DNA of 64,000 nt from Antedon mediterranea. Lineage: Eukaryota; Echinodermata; Crinoidea; Comatulida; Antedonidae. The stretch is from positions 17,606,501 through 17,670,500 of the forward strand of contig NC_092672.1 in assembly GCF_964355755.1 (NCBI RefSeq), written 5' to 3'. A program made the position numbers and the translations under genes. Below the pieces are notes generated by a model. It saw nothing but the letters and a program-made list of their open reading frames with translations. It had not been told where the DNA came from and searched no databases. Below, piece after piece: positions 1 through 11,327 of the stretch. Position 1 is the stretch's first letter; each line of letters starts with the position of its first letter.

Positions 1-627
1 ATAAATTCAAAATTAATTTTCATTTATCCACTATACTGTACAATACTATAGTGTTGCTTAAACCAAATTCAACTGCAGAAAGCACCAAACTTTACTCTGC
101 TACCGGTATAACACTGTTATTTCAAAGTTCGGAACGTTCATAGTTACTACGGAAATTCGGCCTAATATTTCGGACGTACGAAAATTAAGATAAACAGGGT
201 ACTACTACACGGAAGCACAAAACTATATGCAAAATTATTACTTTTTTGGCCTTAAATTATAGAAAACCTCTGGACAGCAAAACGCAATCATTATGTACAA
301 ATTGATGATCCCCATATGAAGGGATTTTCCGGAACACGCGGTGTCTTGGCCTCCTTTTATAGTCTCATGCCAGGATGCACCATAAGTAGCCAGTCAGAAA
401 TTCATTCTGTGCATGGTGAGAAACATATACAGTATTGGTGACTCTTATATTTTACGATGCAGTCTGCCAATTTACGAATATTCTCTTCCAGCCCTGAACT
501 TCTATAACGATATATGGATATTGAATACGATGAAATGGGAACTAAATTTCAATTTAGTGGCAGAAAAAACATTTAGTATGAAATTAAGTGTGTTGCCTAG
601 GGCAACACCGCTGCGTCCGCCCTGGAA
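1..627. other. No gene recognised
   Basis: AT-rich sequence left of the last visible TRIM37 exon, probably intron of that gene. I looked on the minus strand for the next TRIM37 exon (start of the MATH domain) and did not find it. An open frame at 413-733 on the plus strand has no recognisable motif, and its right part falls in a dispersed repeat. Confidence 0.5.
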
Positions 628-770
628 GGAGATAGGTAAATGCGTAGCATCCTCATATTGTTGTATTGGGTATTTTTCAGCAGACAGTGTATACCACGAT
701 CGGAAAACACCCCTATTTGGGGCAAATCATTGAACCAAAATGTGTTTTAATCGTCAATATATAATATATA
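628..770 (+). repeat. Fragment of the 4.5/16.0-kb hairpin repeat family
   Basis: This stretch matches the right-hand parts of the copies near 5840-5990 and 17600-17760. Shared words include ACCACGATCGGAAAACACC and TATTTGGGGCAAATC. Both ends of the full element are missing here. Confidence 0.8.
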
Positions 771-900
771 AAAATTATCTACCTACATTATGTAAATTTT
801 TTAATTGTTTATTTCAAATGATGTTTGGAATGGGGTCGTTTATTTAAGGGGAGGGGGGTGGGAATTTATTCAAAGCAGGGGTTCATTCGAAATATGGTAA

Positions 901-1372
901 TTTTAATAATAATATAGAATTCTTTTCTCAACTGATAAAAGCTATTTTACATGATTCGTTTTCCTCTTGAAGCTTTAATGAAATGTTTCTGTCTTCTAGA
1001 ATAAAAGTGACACTGTCACAGGTTCCATTAAACTAATCCTCTACACTAATTGATCTAGCTCTAGAGTAATGGCTTTTATTGACCAAAAAATTTGAATTTT
1101 TAGCAAAAAATCAACATCTTTTTTGGCATGTACTATCTTATAACCTCAAGAAAATATTAACTTTAATCTACATATTATTCTCACATACTAGGTGAGTTTT
1201 TAAAAAAATATGAAAACAATATTCATATTTTATTGAAAAGATAATGTTAATAATAGCTATCCCTTGATATAATTTTTAATAAAAATATAGAATTCGTTTC
1301 TCAACTGATAAAAGCTATATTTACATGATTCATTTTCCTCTTGAAGCTTCAACAAAATTGTTTTGTCTTCAG
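901..1372. repeat. Direct repeat pair about 375 bp apart
   Basis: Two imperfect copies of about 95 bp, at 901-1000 and 1276-1372, share words such as CTCAACTGATAAAAGCTAT and TTTTCCTCTTGAAGCTT. The spacer is AT-rich with no recognised feature. It looks like a local segmental duplication, probably in the TRIM37 intron. Confidence 0.7.
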
Positions 1373-1710
1373 AAAAATATAATATTTATTGAGTTACGAA
1401 CAATAATAGGTTTGTGATATGAAATGACAGCCATTTTGGACCCATCTTGGATTTGAGGTTGCAGTAAATGTGCACTGGCAATTATTTTACCTAATGGTGT
1501 AGGCTAACAAAAAAACTTAGTGCTTAGTGTGTACAGAGGTGGCATAAAAATGAGAAGATTCACTCACACAAATCCTGTCAATACAAATTGACTACTGTCA
1601 TATGATGGTACCAATTCACTGGAAAAAACATAATAAAAATATCTCTTATCAATCAAAAGTCATCATGAATTGAATGAAACTCAACAAAGTCTAAACAAAT
1701 TAAGACAAAC

Positions 1711-1903
1711 CTGGTAAAGTCTGCAGCAACAGGAGCAGTAACAAAAGATGCCATTGGCTTTCTGTGTACTTGAGTAAACATTTGTAATAACTCTCCACTT
1801 TTACTGATTAATTCACTTCTAGTACAAAGTCGTAATTGATGTTCTACCTCCTGAAGCAAGGATTCTAGTAGCTCAGTCTCTTGTGTTAAAGAGTTCTTTT
1901 GAC
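1711..1903 (-). CDS. TRIM37: TRIM37 exon: end of coiled coil and linker to MATH domain
   Basis: The exon follows a TTTTAG acceptor and ends at a GT donor (GTTTGT). Its first two bases complete a Gly codon begun in the exon at 2677-2800. It encodes [19 protein letters not shown], then [19 protein letters not shown] and a linker with [10 protein letters not shown]. These match the vertebrate coiled-coil end and the stretch before the MATH domain. It stops with AG, the first two bases of the next codon. The next exon is outside the window. Confidence 0.95.
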
Positions 1904-1984
1904 CTAAAACAATTCAAGTACTAAAACTACTATTTCATTTAATAACAATAATAATATGTCATTCTTATACTGTATAGCGCTTCA

Positions 1985-2130
1985 TGTTTTTACCTTTGTT
2001 TGACCATTTGTACACCTGGGTGGAGAGAGGCAAACATAAGTAAAGTGTCTTGCCTAAGGACACCAGCAATGAGACGAGGATTGTCAGTCCCCCGACCAAC
2101 ACACTGCACCACATACTCTCTTATCTGAAC
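1985..2130. repeat. Dispersed repeat with the CTTGCC(T)AAGGACAC word
   Basis: It contains CACCTGGGTGGAGAGAGGCA followed by GTGTCTTGCCTAAGGACAC and GAGACGAGGATTG. I remember this word combination from interspersed repeats in many animal genomes. It lies in the short TRIM37 intron between the exons at 1711-1903 and 2677-2800. The rest of that intron (2131-2676) shows nothing recognisable. Confidence 0.5.
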
Positions 2131-2676
2131 TTATTGTAATATAATGCGAGAGGTTTTTAGACTGTATTGAGACTCTACTCGCATTCTTACAATATCAGAG
2201 TTATTTATTCAGGTTCGTGCTTCTTATACAATACGATAAGATAATATTACAGGATATCACAGGAACAGAGGATAGATGATGATGTGAATGAGGTGGGTCT
2301 CTGTGGGTGAGCTTCTGAGGAAGTGCTTTAAGGTGTGCTGTTAAGTCTGGAGGGTATATTGGTCCTAAGTTGATCAAGGTACATTTTAAGGGCTTGATTA
2401 ATGGTATCTTAAGGTATCTTAATGATCGATATCAGTCATCAAATCTGTGCTTAAAAGCTATTGTTCTTTAATTGTTTGAAGATGGGAAAGTTCTCTAATG
2501 TCAGATTAATTGTTTTCTTTATGCTAATTGGTTTTAATAGTCATTAAAAAACAGAATACACTTAGCAATTAAAACAAATAATGAAAATCAACACTACACT
2601 TTATTACCCTAGCGATTACAATACACTCCTGCAAAAATTTGTTTTGGAATAATAAAATATCCCTCTTTGGACTTAC

Positions 2677-2800
2677 CCATTAATGTAATTAATTTTGATT
2701 TAAGTTGTGTTTCCAGTCTAGCAATCATCATTTCTACTGCATTTCGAATCTCCCGTACTCGTTCATCTTTAGCACTACGGACACTTTCAACATTTCGTTC
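2677..2800 (-). CDS. TRIM37: TRIM37 exon: central coiled coil
   Basis: The exon is 124 bp, with acceptor GAATAG and donor GTAAGT. It encodes [20 protein letters not shown], then [10 protein letters not shown] and a Lys-rich stretch ending in LITLM plus one base. It is nearly identical to the vertebrate TRIM37 coiled coil. It is entered in phase 0 from the exon at 19633-19755 and leaves in phase 1. The intron before it, about 16.8 kb, is the largest in the window and contains the nested Gypsy-1 complex. Confidence 0.96.
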
Positions 2801-2882
2801 CTATTCAAATGAAAGTTTTGATAGTAGTCACCTCCCATTAGAATTGGAAATATAATGGTATATATCAAAGAAATTGTTTATT

Positions 2883-3085
2883 TACCTCCGCCAAGGAGGT
2901 ATATATGTAATCGGTAGCGTGTGTTTGTTTGTTTGTTTGTTAGCAAGATTACTCAAAAAGTAATTACAAGATCTTTACCAAAATGAATATACGGATAGAT
3001 ACTGTATGTGGTCAAGGACCATTCCATTAAATTTTGGAACCATTTGGGACCATGGTCCCAATTCTGGACCACTTTTTTGCGAATC
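2883..3085 (+). repeat. CCTCCGCC-family repeat, left end (copy 1)
   Basis: It starts TTTACCTCCGCCAAGGAGGT, then (GTTT)n, then AGCAAGATTACTCAAAAAGT. It closely matches the left end of the copy at 22165. It breaks off at the words for 'ggaccac' where the C-rich minisatellite begins, so only the first 200 bp remain. A related left end is at 60000. Confidence 0.8.
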
Positions 3086-4500
3086 CGGATATTCACCCCT
3101 GGACATTTACCCCCGGAAAACTACCCCCGGACAACCACCACCTGGACCACTACCCCCTTAGGACAACTACCCCTTTAGGACAACTACCCCTTTAGGACAA
3201 CTACCCCTTTAGGACAACTACCCCTTTAGGACAACTACCCCCTTAAGACAACTACCCCCTTAAGACAACTACCCCCTTAAGACAACTACCCCCTTAAGAC
3301 AACTACCCCCTTAAGACAACTACCCCCTTAAGACAACTACCCCCTTAAGACAACTACCCCTTTAGGACAACTACCCCTTTAGGACAACTACCCCTTTAGG
3401 ACAACTACCCCTTTAGGACAACTACCCCTTTAGGACAACTACCCCTTTAGGACAACTACCCCTTTAGGACAACTACCCCTTTAGGACAACTACCCCTTTA
3501 GGACAACTACCCCTTTAGGACAACTACCCCTTTAGGACAACTACCCCTTTAGGACAACTACCCCTTTAGGACAACTACCCCTTTAGGACAACTACCCCTT
3601 TAGGACAACTACCCCTTTAGGACAACTACCCCTTTAGGACAACTACCCCTTTAGGACAACTACCCCTTTAGGACAACTACCCCTTTAGGACAACTACCCC
3701 TTTAGGACAACTACCCCTTTAGGACAACTACCCCTTTAGGACAACTACCCCTTTAGGACAACTACCCCTTTAGGACAACTACCCCTTTAGGACAACTACC
3801 CCTTTAGGACAACTACCCCTTTAGGACAACTACCCCTTTAGGACAACTACCCCTTTAGGACAACTACCCCTTTAGGACAACTACCCCTTTAGGACAACTA
3901 CCCCTTTAGGACAACTACCCCTTTAGGACAACTACCCCTTTAGGACAACTACCCCTTTAGGACAACTACCCCTTTAGGACAACTACCCCTTTAGGACAAC
4001 TACCCCTTTAGGACAACTACCCCTTTAGGACAACTACCCCTTTAGGACAACTACCCCTTTAGGACAACTACCCCCCGGACAACTACCCCTTTAGGACAAC
4101 TACCCCCCCGGACAACTACCCCCTTAGGCCCTTAGGACAACAACCCTCTTAGGACAACAACCCCCTTAGGACAACTACCCCCTGGACAACTACCCCACAG
4201 GAACAATTACCCCTAGGAACAATTACCCCCTAGGAACAATAACCCCCTAGGAACAATTACCCCCCGCACAATTACACCCACCCCCCCCCCCCCCCCCCGG
4301 GTAATTACCCTGCGGACAACTACCTCTGACACAACTCCCCGTAGGACAACTACTTCCTGGACAATACTCCGAGGGCAAATAATCTTTTAGGACAACTACC
4401 TCCGTAGGACAACTAACCCCTGGACAACTACCACCCAGAAAACTATCCCTTTAGAACAACTACCCGCCGGACGGACAGCTACCACCCAGACCATTCAACA
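3086..4500. repeat. 17-bp minisatellite (AGGACAACTACCCCTTT)n
   Basis: A long tandem array has a 17-bp period. A variant block with AAGACAACTACCCCCTT lies at about 3240-3350, a very homogeneous block at about 3355-4070, and degenerate copies run to about 4500. A run of about 18 C residues sits at 4281-4298. One strand is almost purely C/A/T. The array lies in the large TRIM37 intron. The same unit in reverse orientation forms a short array near 6790-6985. Confidence 0.95.
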
Positions 4501-4546
4501 ACCTGACTCTGCAACAGTGTATAATAGGAATTAATAACTATATTTT

Positions 4547-6138
4547 AATTCGTTACTTTGACGAATTACTATTCACTAGATGGCAGGCTCGCTTCGCTCG
4601 CGTACCATCTAGGTCGTGCCCACAGATGGTTCTCGAATACACAGTATTTCCAGCGAGAAAAAAATGGAGATTTCAAATGTACGTACCGCAGGACTATAAT
4701 ACATTGTCGTTTACAGAAACGAATAAATATACACAATGATTTATGTAGTCAACCAAAATTAGCACCCTGGGAATTACTTCCGAGAGAGAAACAAAATGAG
4801 TCAAATTTTTTTATTTGGACTCATTTAAACAAACCCAATTTGTGTTTTGTATGTAACATTAAGGGTTGAGGGATGGGGGAAGAAGATAGGTACAAAGAGG
4901 AAACATTTTAAAATACATTCTTATCCACTCAGTAACGAAATATTGTTTTTAATGTTTTATAGGCCTATAAATAATATACCACTAAATACAGTAAAACATT
5001 TACGATTTAATACGGTACTTTGTTAAAACTCTCACTGTCATAGTCGATTGAAATAGTAAAGTACATGTAACGATACACCACTACGACGTTTATATATTTT
5101 TAAATTATTAATTAATACAAACGTTGAGAAGCAACTGTCAGTAATAACGTTTATTTATTTGTATATTATATGTTTATAATCTAACAGTAGGGCCTACCCA
5201 CACTCACAGTAATAAAGTTTATTTGTATATATTTTTATATTACATCTAACAGTACCAACACTCACAGTAAGAAATTTGCGATTCAAATTGCGATCAAAAG
5301 TGGTTAATACCTTAACAGTATTGTACAGCATTGCAATACTATTTATGTTTATTCTCCAAGGGGGCCCATAAATCTAAATCTATACCTCTATGGTTAAACC
5401 AAATAATTTGGAATGTTTATTTGTATATTATATGTTTACAATCTAACAGTAGGGCCTACCCACACTCACACACAGTAATAAAGTTTATTTGTATATATTT
5501 TTATATTACATCTAACAGTACCAACACTCACAGTAAGAAATTTGCGATTCAAATTGCGATCAAAAGTGGTTAATACCTTAACAGTATTGTACAGCATTGC
5601 AATACGATTTATGTTTATTCTCCAAGGGGGCCCATAAATCTAAATCTATACCTGTATGGTTAAACCAAATAATTTGGAATGTTCCATTCATCACAAATCA
5701 ATACATTTGTAAAAACGTATATTAAATGTATCAAAATAGTATTTTTTAAAGAAAATCGGCCTGTCTTCAACATTATGATGCTGTACTCGAACTGTTCAAC
5801 CGGGTTTCAGCTATTAAAAACAATTATCGTAGGAGGAGATAGGAAAATGCGAAGCCTCCTCGCATTTTTGTGGCGGGTATTTTTCAAGATGGACATCCAT
5901 TAGACAGTGTATACCACGATCGGAAAACACCTCTATTTGGGGCAAATCGTTGAACCTAAATTCGTTTTAATTGTCAATAACTAATTATCTAACTTAATTT
6001 AATTAGTAAACAGGGTTACATCAGGTGGTTAAAATCAGTACCGAAAGTACGAACCAACTTTATATACCATCGAGTAAAAATTCTAGAAGTAAGGCGCGAT
6101 TTACCGAATTTTGCCCTTACGTAAATTTATATATAGAT
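4547..6138. mobile_element. Hairpin-ended repeat element, copy 1
   Basis: The left end has the hairpin AATTCGT/ACGAATT at 4547-4567, then a second hairpin whose arms are CTAGATGG and CCATCTAG around GCTCGCTTCGCTCGCG. The right end has a GTAAGG/CCTTAC stem, then ATATATAGAT. A full sister copy is at 16003-17914; fragments are at 628-770 and 59515-59998. No convincing protein is encoded; the small ORFs at 4558, 5331 and 5679 follow the repeat and lack motifs. It is probably a non-autonomous transposon of unassigned superfamily. Confidence 0.75.
5206..5690. repeat. Internal tandem duplication, about 266 bp
   Basis: The block containing GTTTATTTGTATATATTTTT, AAGTGGTTAATACCTTAACA and TTCTCCAAGGGGGCCCATAA occurs twice in a row inside the hairpin element. 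The sister copy at 16-18 kb has one such block, so the duplication arose in this copy. Confidence 0.85.
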
Positions 6139-6335
6139 TATTGTAAACAAAAGTAAAAGATTGAACATAAATATAGCCTGGTATAAACTGAAGATTGTCA
6201 CACATGATCATAGGATAGTCGAACGTATTATATAGTAGTACTCCCTGTATTTACTGTAAAGACTGGGTTCGCTAATAATAATAATAATTTTTGCGTCAGG
6301 ACAATGCTTCGATAACCACTGGTCACATAACCACA

Positions 6336-6672
6336 AAATGGGAGACCCCACTATACGAAAAAGGAGACCCCACTATACGAAAAGGTAGACCTAAATATAC
6401 GAAAAGGGAGACCCAAATATACGAAAAGGGAGACCCAAATATACGAAAAGGGAGACCCAAATATACGAAAAGGGAGACCTAAATATACGAAAAGGGAGAC
6501 CCAAATATACGAAAAGGGAGACCCAAATATACGAAAAGGAAGACCCAAATATACAAAATGGGAGACCCAAATATACGAAAATGGAGACCCACTATAAGAA
6601 AAGGGAGACCCCCTATACGAAAAGAGAGACCACACTATACGAAAAGGGAGACCCTAATATACGAAAAGGGTC
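6336..6672. repeat. 22-bp minisatellite (GGGAGACCCAAATATACGAAAA)n
   Basis: About fifteen copies with mild variation. Because 22 is not a multiple of 3, all reading frames cycle through the same peptide words on both strands. This produces long spurious ORFs on both strands, so no protein is claimed. Confidence 0.95.
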
Positions 6673-6787
6673 GTATTGGGTCTCGTGTCAGGTCTCTGGT
6701 CTCGGGTCTCTAGTTTCGAAACACCCGTTAAAAACAGATGATTTCATTTTTACAGAAACCGGTCTTATATATTTGTCTACTTTTGGA

Positions 6788-6985
6788 TTGGGGGGTGGGG
6801 GGTAGTTGACCGGGGGTAGTTATCCTAAGGGGGTGGTTGTCCGGGGGGTAGTTGTCTGGGGAGGTTGTTATCCTAAGGGGGTAGTTGTCCTAAGTGGGTA
6901 GTTGTCCTAAGGGGGTAGTTGTCCCGGTGGTAAACATCCGGGGGGTAACTGTCTATGGGGTAGGTGTCCTAGAACCCTTTTTAGT
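6788..6985. repeat. Reverse-oriented copy of the 17-bp minisatellite
   Basis: The units GGGGGTAGTTGTCCTAA are the reverse complement of the array at 3.1-4.5 kb, with more divergence. The two arrays flank the hairpin element and the 22-bp array in inverted orientation. Confidence 0.85.
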
Positions 6986-7004
6986 CGCGTAGACGCGACT
7001 CTAT

Positions 7005-7745
7005 AGTTCACTATGTCGGTCGGTCTGTCGGTCTGTCGGTCGGTCTGTCTGTCGGTCTGTCTGTCGGTCTGTCTGTCTGTCGTTCCGGTATCACTATGCA
7101 TGTTATCGCTTTCTGACCTTATCTTGATATCAGTTTAATCTAGCTAAGTCAATTTTTCACAGTATATTCCTTATGGCCAGGAATCGATGTGGTTATGTTT
7201 TCATGGTGCGCAATAAAAAATTACGCGGTCTACGCACGATTTAACGAAATCACGCTTGTAATCATATCTTCACAACCATGAATCACAATTAAATAAAATT
7301 TGGTACTCATAAATTTCAGGGCATAAATCATATGGCAATACAATTACATGCGTAGCGCATGTAACGCATGCGTACGCGCGCTTAAAATTTTCAAAATTTT
7401 TTTTCGATGAAATAAGAGTACGTTTCAGCCAATTTTAAGCGTTTACAAAATTGCCATGAGTGCGCAGATTTTTGCGCGCGCACTGCGCGTTAAATGTTAT
7501 TGCTCACTCTTTTTGCCCGATTTCTGTTTTCTTAACTTACTTTTCAACTAGAAATTACGTTATACGAGCACGTCAAAAGTGACAGGCTACGCACGTGTAA
7601 ATTAAAAAAATATAAATGTTTTTAAACATTTCAACATTTTTAAACATGTTCAGTAATTTCGATCAGTATAGTTCACTATGTCGGTCGGTCTGTCGGTCGG
7701 TCTGTCGGTCGGTCTGTCAGTCCGGTATCACTATGCATTGTATTG
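7005..7745. repeat. Two (TCGG/TCTG)n microsatellites with shared flanks
   Basis: Runs of TCGGTCTGTC units at about 7014-7083 and 7679-7720 are each preceded by AGTTCACTATGTCGG and followed by CCGGTATCACTATGCA. The shared flanks mean the unit was duplicated with its surroundings. The 550 bp between them holds a fragment of the hairpin element seen at 20.1 and 45.0 kb. Confidence 0.85.
7120..7615 (-). mobile_element. Fragment of the element seen at 20112 and 44982
   Basis: It matches 20215-20700 closely and 46140-46680 in reverse (for example ATTCCTTATGG, GGAATCGATGTGGTTATG, GCGTACGCGC). Neither hairpin terminus is present. It is flanked on both sides by the duplicated microsatellite. Confidence 0.8.
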
Positions 7746-7786
7746 TAGCACGCGACTTAATGGCTGTTGGCCTTGTTTGGTATACT

Positions 7787-8790
7787 GTTCAGACCTGCTA
7801 GTGTTAAAAGGTAGGACAGAATTTTCCAAAAGCCGACGAGCAGTCTTAAAGTAACAAATAAACTAAAATTGCATTTTCTCGAGAACTACTTGTCCAAAAA
7901 ACTTCATTTTTGTACAAGAGGCAAGAGTTATAATTTGTGATTTGTAAATTTAAAACATAATTTGATTTAAAGACCCCTTCCCTGCAATTTTGGACGTTTT
8001 TTGGAAAATAATACATATATATCACTTTAAAAACATTAAACCATGTCATTCCTTGTCTTAAATGTACGTTTTATGGTAAATTATGATAAAAAGTGAGAAA
8101 CAATGCACTACCTAAGTAGCTCGCGGCGGTCGACCTCTCGTGGACGGTCTTAGGCCTAGCCTAGCTAGGCTTAGTTTTGTAGGCCTAGCTGGTAAACATC
8201 GGTAACGTACGAACATCATACGCTAGCTATATACCTAGCCTGACGTTGTATAGTTGCTGCATTAATTGTCTTTCTATTTTTGCCAGACTCCGGTGATACA
8301 AATTGGGGAAAAGCCGGTATTTTCGCTGAAAAGTTAGGAGTCTTCCATTTGTTTTGGCCTCACGATCAATCGAAAAATGGGCGAATTACAAAAACAAAAA
8401 TATCAATCCGCGCGCAATGCATTTTGGGATTTATAGCGGGCCGCTATAATTATTAGAATCGACTTATTTTTCACATTTTTAACCCTTTAAAAACGAAAAA
8501 AGTTATCGCAATAGGACCATATAGTATTATTTTTACATTAAATATAGTTTGTGATCTTAAATTAGATCTAAAAAACGTAGGGAAGGGGGCTTTAATGTGC
8601 ACGTTTTTTGATGCGAGTAGTTTGAAAAACCTATTTCTTTTCAAATTCACTTGTTTGATTTTCGCGTTGCTGTTCTATTGTTAGTCAACTGAAGCTTAAT
8701 TGAAAGGCTTGTTACATAACCATCTTATGTACAGTAGGAGAATTTTACAGTAGGCGGAGCTATGCACTCTCGGAGTGTCTTTCTAGTTCA
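7787..8790 (+). mobile_element. CCTCCGCC-family repeat, internal and right end
   Basis: From CAGACCTGCTAGTGTTAAAA to the terminal GTAGGCGGAGCTATGCACTC and CTTTCTAGTT it parallels 22360-22690 plus 25640-25711. It includes a direct copy of ACTACTTGTCCAAAAAACTT. The left end is missing. It abuts the Gypsy-1 insertion within 50 bp. Confidence 0.75.
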
Positions 8791-9009
8791 GAATGCAATG
8801 GTATATCGTTTAAAAAAAAGACATACAGTAGATGTCATATACTGTACATTACTTGTACTGTAACCGATTGTATTGGTCTAACACCCTCTATATGTATAGT
8901 GTTGTGGAGAATGAATAAAGCCGCCGATGCGGAGAAGATGGAGAACGACTAAACTTCGACCCACGTGTGTTTTCTTGTTGTGCTTTTATGTTTGGATATT
9001 CTACCTTAA

Positions 9010-10289
9010 AATGGACCTGAAATGGACTTTAGATTTTCAAGAAATTCACACATGTTATTAAAATGTATCAAATTAACACAGGCCTAAACAAATAAAAACA
9101 AAATGTATAGTATTTTGAGAAAAAACGAAATTTTAAGATACCTTGGTAAATTAGCGAAAATTACTCACGCCATTGCAATATTCTATTTCAACGGCCGTCG
9201 GGAGCCTCTATATTCACGACATTAGGTGTACAGCCCCATTAGAGAATGTGTTTAATTTTACCCAACTTAGGGTAAATGTCACTTAACCTCCTACTGTGAC
9301 ATGTGTTTATATATTTGATAGGCAGGTCATTAAACTATTTGATCATTGCCGAATTCTGCTAGTTTTTGCCTGACCATTGACCTTGCATACTGAAGAATGT
9401 ACCTTGTCCTAATCAATCAATTTCAAGAGAGCTAATAAAATCACAGGGGTATAATAGGATTCAGGTAATTAATCACCTGCTTAGTTGATTTATCTGATAA
9501 GGATTTTGACCAAAAAGTTCTAATGGGGATGTACACCTAATGGACGTCACATATACACACGACGTTATCGAGAGCGTGTATGCCGCCCGAATGTCAGTGA
9601 ATGATCGACGGCCTGGAAAGATACGCGAAGCGTTGACACTAGTACTAATTTATTAAATATCTAATGTTGTTGAAATATAGGTCCCTAAAATGTACTTTGT
9701 TCTAAAACCCAAATTTAGAAGGCCTAGGCCTACCTCCCAAACTTTTACTAGGCCCCCAGCGCACGGAGTCGATCCATCACCCATAACATGCGAGGCTCCG
9801 TTTCATGTGCATCCAAGGACCAAAGCGATATCAACAACTTGCTGCTCATTGTCAAGCCAAAGTAAAATGAATAAAATTCGTTTTAGAACTGCCTGATTCG
9901 TGACAAATAAATTATCATATTACTACGGTAATTTAATTCTGCTAAACTAAAAACTAAAGAAACTAACACATTTTAGCAGTATATACAAAATACATGAATG
10001 GAAAATATGGATACGCATCATTGCACACGACGCTGTATCCCGGACAACGTTGCCAGGCTAACTTCGGTATTGCCAGAAAAAAAACGTCGATTTGAAGATT
10101 TTAAATCGTCATTTACTCGATTAATAACCGTTTATACGGTAATAATTTTATCTAAAAAAATTCTGAATAGGCCTACGTTTTTATAATCCATAGATTTCAA
10201 GAGTTATAGCCAAAAAACTGCAAATTGTCCATTGGAGGGATAGGAATATATTCGCAAAGTAACGTCACCTAATCCGTTTCAGGTCCATT
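9010..10289. mobile_element. TE-A: TTAA-flanked TIR transposon in the 5' LTR
   Basis: It has inverted ends AATGGACCTGAAATGGA and TCCGTTTCAGGTCCATT (one mismatch), flanked by TTAA at 9006-9009 and 10290-10293. TTAA duplication is typical of piggyBac and Kolobok transposons. The small ORFs at 9690-9896 and 9998-10186 have no recognisable motif, so it is probably non-autonomous. A smaller MITE is nested inside. Confidence 0.85.
9225..9537. mobile_element. MITE with TA target duplication, nested in TE-A
   Basis: The ends GGTGTACAGCCCCATTAGA and TCTAATGGGGATGTACACC are inverted repeats flanked by TA. The size of about 313 bp, TA duplication and lack of coding sequence fit a Tc1/mariner-type MITE. 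Confidence 0.8.
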
Positions 10290-10351
10290 TTAAATGGTTA
10301 TACACAACAAATTGGCGACGTAGTGGGATTATCATATATCATACTTTTGGG

Positions 10352-10543
10352 ATGGCTCAATTAGGAACACTACACGAATATGTAGAAGCAGAAAACCGGT
10401 CTAATTATGTTGAGAGGCCAGAACAGTATTTTGTTGTGAACAATATCGACAACGACAAGAAGAAACGAGCAGTGTTGCTGACGTATGTGGAAAAAAATGT
10501 ACCGTTTGATGAAAGATTTACTGGCACCAGCGAAGGTAACTGA
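10352..10543 (+). pseudogene. Gypsy-1 Gag N-terminus, truncated
   Basis: The 63-residue frame opens MAQLGTLHEYVEAENRSNYV and has a segment reading ERPEQYFVVNNI. This resembles the start of Gag in many animal Ty3/Gypsy elements (short N-terminus, then E..YFxxN). It lies about 40 bp after the primer-binding region, where Gag should start. The frame is cut by a LINE fragment, so most of Gag is missing. Confidence 0.75.
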
Positions 10544-10549
10544 AGTTCA

Positions 10550-11325
10550 TAAAAGTGGCTAATAAACATGCACCCCTAAGAAAAAGAAGAGTCAGGCATA
10601 AACAAAGCCCTTGGTTAACAAAGGATTTGATAAAAAGTAAGCAAGAAAGAGACGCATTAAAACGGAAAGCCATAAAGAAGAACAATGCACCCTTATGGGA
10701 TGAATATCGAGCAAAAAGAATTAATTAAGTTAATTAAAAATTAAACAATGCAAACAGGATTACTTCTCAGATCAACTTAATACTAAAAACCCGAAAAAGA
10801 TCTTGGAAAACATAAAAGTAAAAATACTGATATAACAAATCTGAAAAGTGAGAGTGGTACACAGTCTAATTCTAGTGATATAGCTAATGCTTTAAATGAG
10901 TATTTTTCAAATGTGGATCCAAACCTTGCTAAAAAAATTCCAATGTATTAATAATGATGATTTTCTTATTTTGTTTTGAAAATCCAGAAAAATTTTACTT
11001 TGAAAATATTGACTGTGAATATGTATACAAACTATTAACTTCTATCTCAATAAAAAAAGGTGACTGGAAATGATATGCTTCCAGCCTACAGCACCTTATA
11101 AATGTAGCAAAAGATTCTATTCTGTATCCACTCATCTACTTAATAAATTTATCTTGGAGTCTGAACATCAAAAAATTATGAAACATAGGGGAAACTATAG
11201 ATCGATAATTATTGGAATGTATGATCAATAGAAATTTTTTGCCCGTACCTGGCCTTTAAGAGTGGCTTGAATCCATTAAAAAAGAGAAAGTATATAGGCA
11301 TTGCAATGATTGATTTAAAAAAAGC
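10550..11325 (+). pseudogene. LINE (Jockey/CR1 group) fragment inside Gypsy-1
   Basis: Broken plus-strand frames give KQSPWLTKDLIKSKQERD, an EYFSNVDPNLAKKIP-like piece and an RT-like AMIDLKKA box. This is the usual order of the spacer between endonuclease and reverse transcriptase and the first RT blocks of Jockey/CR1-type LINEs. A 100-bp piece of the TTAA MITE (11169-11271) interrupts it. No full ORF survives. Confidence 0.7.
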
Positions 11326-11327
11326 AT

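Larger units (their letters stand above)
8833..10309 (+). repeat. 5' LTR of Gypsy-1, split by a TTAA transposon
   Basis: LTR sequence occupies 8833-9009 and 10294-10309. It starts TGTCATATACTG, carries an AATAAA signal near 8914 and ends TACACAACA. It is followed after two or three bases by TGGCGACGTAGTGGGA, which fits a tRNA primer-binding region. Without the insertion the LTR would be about 193 bp, short for this class. Confidence 0.88.

Noticed and set aside
413-733. 106-residue plus-strand ORF
   Set aside because: No motif, and its second half is the dispersed hairpin repeat at 628-770.
2667-2855. Plus-strand ORF of 62 residues
   Set aside because: It is the antisense shadow of the TRIM37 coiled-coil exon at 2677-2800.
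3086-4500. CRISPR-like array
   Set aside because: The 17-bp units are directly adjacent with no unique spacers, and the setting is eukaryotic.
6291-6805. Overlapping ORFs on both strands with YEKGDP/YTKRET or FSYIWVSLFV repeats
   Set aside because: They are translations of the 22-bp minisatellite, which is open in all frames because its unit lacks stops.
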